DNA of 6,146 nucleotides from Candidatus Solincola tengchongensis. Lineage in GTDB: Bacteria; Actinomycetota; Geothermincolia; Geothermincolales; RBG-13-55-18. The DNA is taken from the NCBI GenBank assembly GCA_015711895.1, contig JACVJH010000347.1:1-6146 (forward strand), read 5' to 3'. This document shows, piece after piece, positions 6,009-6,146 of the stretch. Under the pieces are notes generated by a model. The model did not search any database and was not told the origin of the DNA. It was given only the letters and a program-made list of their open reading frames with translations. The stretch's first letter is position 1. Each line of letters starts with the position of its first letter. A program made the translations under genes and the position numbers.

Positions 6009-6146
6009 TCAGGCGCTTATCCTGTACACCGACCCCCTCGATCCCACCGCCAGCAGCTCCCCGCCGGGCAAGGGTGCGAGGGCCTCCAGGTCCGTTTTGC
6101 TGTCCAGAACGTCTTTCTCCCAGTGCACACCTTCATGATCGCCCCG
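6009..6146 (-). CDS. C-terminal end of a beta-propeller-like protein (partial)
   Basis: The last 45 codons of a minus-strand gene whose start lies beyond the right edge; the stop is TGA at 6011-6009. The visible end reads [18 protein letters not shown], then [18 protein letters not shown]. The pattern W-x(n)-L-x-A-x(n)-G-x-LLAVG-x-x-G-x-VYR is that of a final blade in BNR / Ycf48-like or similar propellers, where Trp, the AVG strand and the G-x-(V/I)-x-R turn recur. Codon use is GC-rich like the other genes, unlike the flanking gap. Substrate, length and location cannot be judged from this fragment. Family assignment is tentative; the existence of a coding end here is well supported. Confidence 0.65.

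Noticed and set aside
5794..6138. 114-codon plus-strand open frame
   Set aside because: It overlaps the coding end of the minus-strand propeller-like gene and has no recognisable protein features.

Overview
The window looks like a piece of a high-GC bacterial chromosome, most likely a deep-branching actinobacterium. The genes use GC-rich codons, while the gaps between them are visibly richer in A and T. The best lineage hint is the C-terminal YFAEG / PMYFNY domain of the secreted protein at 2176-3690; from memory, such domains are common in uncultured thermophilic or subsurface actinobacteria. The lineage is an inference from family resemblance, not a search result.

Layout from left to right: an AT-richer stretch without a convincing gene (1-543); a plus-strand iron-sulfur protein with a winged-helix-like N-terminus and two C-terminal [4Fe-4S] ferredoxin motifs (544-1752); a 420-base gap ending in a long hairpin over the next gene's ribosome binding site (2116-2177); a secreted multidomain surface protein (2176-3690) whose last codons are out of frame because of an apparent one-base deletion; a strong GC hairpin terminator (3749-3775). 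From there everything reads on the minus strand: an ARPP-1 / DUF6569 family protein (3839-4830) with an apparent frameshift near its N-terminus; a hairpin terminator (4971-4998); a small lipoprotein (5169-5621) with a good promoter and ribosome binding site; another AT-richer gap; and the last 45 codons of a beta-propeller-like protein running off the right edge (6009-6146).

The genes do not form an obvious operon or pathway. The two plus-strand genes are separated by over 400 bases, and the minus-strand genes by gaps of more than 300 bases with their own terminator or promoter signals, so they are probably mostly single transcription units. Shared themes are cell-surface or envelope products (secreted protein, lipoprotein, perhaps the propeller protein) and redox (the iron-sulfur protein). 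I see no mobile element, CRISPR array, tRNA or rRNA.

The points most worth checking are the inverted repeat that buries the Shine-Dalgarno sequence and TTG start of the surface-protein gene, and the two single-base frameshifts, which are either assembly errors or real gene decay.
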